A model generated the notes under the pieces. The model was not told the DNA's origin and did no database searches. It was given only the letters and a program-made list of their open reading frames with translations. DNA of 64,000 bases from Pirellulales bacterium (lineage in GTDB: Bacteria > Planctomycetota > Planctomycetia > Pirellulales > Lacipirellulaceae), in assembly GCA_019636345.1 (NCBI GenBank), contig JAHBXQ010000006.1, positions 124,001 to 188,000 of the forward strand, given 5' to 3'. Below are positions 63,543-64,000 of this stretch, piece after piece. The stretch's first letter is position 1; each line of letters starts with the position of its first letter. The translations under genes were made by a program, and so were the position numbers.

Positions 63543-64000
63543 AAGTCCAAAAAGAAGTCCCGTGCACGTGCGCGAAGGCGCAAAGCGTCGCGGCAGGCGC
63601 CCCTTACTAGGGGGTCTTGCTGGGACAAACAGCAAGTGCCTTGGAATTGCCATCAATACGCTAGCGCGTCCTGGACCTAGCGGTTCACAGCGTGAAATCA
63701 GCGCCGACGAGCCGCGATGCCTCATCGAACTTCGTTCGGTGCTCCAGTCAGATTTGCGCCTGAGCGTCTCTGCGCGAACGTCATGGACAGAACGCAACTC
63801 GGAATCGCTCGGACAGCGCCGCGAAGGCAGTCCGGCGGCGATCGACGCCGGGGCGAGGATTTGCGACGACGCACTGGTAAAATACATAAAATGGCTGTTG
63901 AGACCGAGACCGTGACAAGGCATAGTTCAAGCGGCCCTTTGCCGCCGACCGCCGCTGCGACTAGCATGACGGGCGTTGGTTGCAGGACAAGTCTCGGCGA
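63543..64000. other. 458-base region to the window end, possible start of a plus-strand gene
   Basis: No supported gene between the GH127 start and the window edge. A plus-strand frame opens with an ATG at 63891 in an AT-rich patch and stays open to base 64000 (36 codons, rich in Ser, Thr and Pro), but has no ribosome-binding site; it may be a real gene continuing outside. The stretch 63569-63592 is a degenerate copy of the dispersed repeat. Confidence 0.3.

Overview
The window is high-GC chromosomal DNA from a member of the Planctomycetota, most likely of the Pirellulales. The main evidence is two pairs of planctomycete-type secreted c-type cytochrome proteins (PSCyt1/DUF1549/DUF1553) each followed by a Tat-exported DUF1501 protein (30015-34670 and 45758-50715). 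PEP-CTERM-like sorting tails, a DUF3826 protein, a DUF6807 protein, many Gfo/Idh/MocA oxidoreductases and frequent GTG/TTG starts agree with this. I saw no rRNA, tRNA, CRISPR array, transposase or prophage gene, so the region looks like stable chromosome.

Left part (1-18400), mostly housekeeping: a partial secreted protein, an O6-alkylguanine-DNA alkyltransferase, a lone receiver protein, a PEP-CTERM beta-propeller-like protein, galactose mutarotase, an isochorismatase-family hydrolase, hslVU, tsaE, thiL, csrA with a repeated tail, an FtsQ-like protein beside murB, trmL, a Gfo/Idh oxidoreductase, an LpxL-type acyltransferase, a double-GNAT protein and a secreted HExxH metalloprotease.

Middle part (18600-34670): an aldehyde dehydrogenase; a secreted alpha/beta hydrolase fused to an STN-like domain; a three-gene minus-strand set (Asp-box propeller, MoaD-like ubiquitin-fold protein ending in Gly-Gly, GH13 amylase); a plus-strand set (xylose-isomerase-like TIM barrel, Gfo/Idh, NagB-LmbE fusion); and the first cytochrome/DUF1501 pair.

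Right part (34870-63542) holds two sugar-use loci. The first is on the minus strand (45401 down to 34871): a fucose-isomerase-like protein, a beta-hydroxyacid dehydrogenase, an exported Gfo/Idh protein, a DUF6807 protein and a sodium:solute symporter, then a FucU-type mutarotase, a GHMP-kinase-like protein with an unusual phosphate loop, a tandem nucleotidyltransferase-like protein and a FucP-type permease. Four of its junctions are 4-base start/stop overlaps. The second is on the plus strand (51059-61470): DUF3826, PL1 pectate lyase, RuBisCO-like protein, DUF1537 kinase, a racemase-fold enzyme, a BASS transporter and a beta-helix/TIM-barrel protein, with a convergent GH127 beta-L-arabinofuranosidase. 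Because RuBisCO-like plus DUF1537 enzymes are known from D-apiose/D-apionate breakdown, and apiose, fucose and arabinose all occur in pectin (notably rhamnogalacturonan II), the likeliest joint reading is capture and breakdown of pectin side-chain sugars. This is an inference from context, and it is the best candidate here for an undescribed pathway variant.
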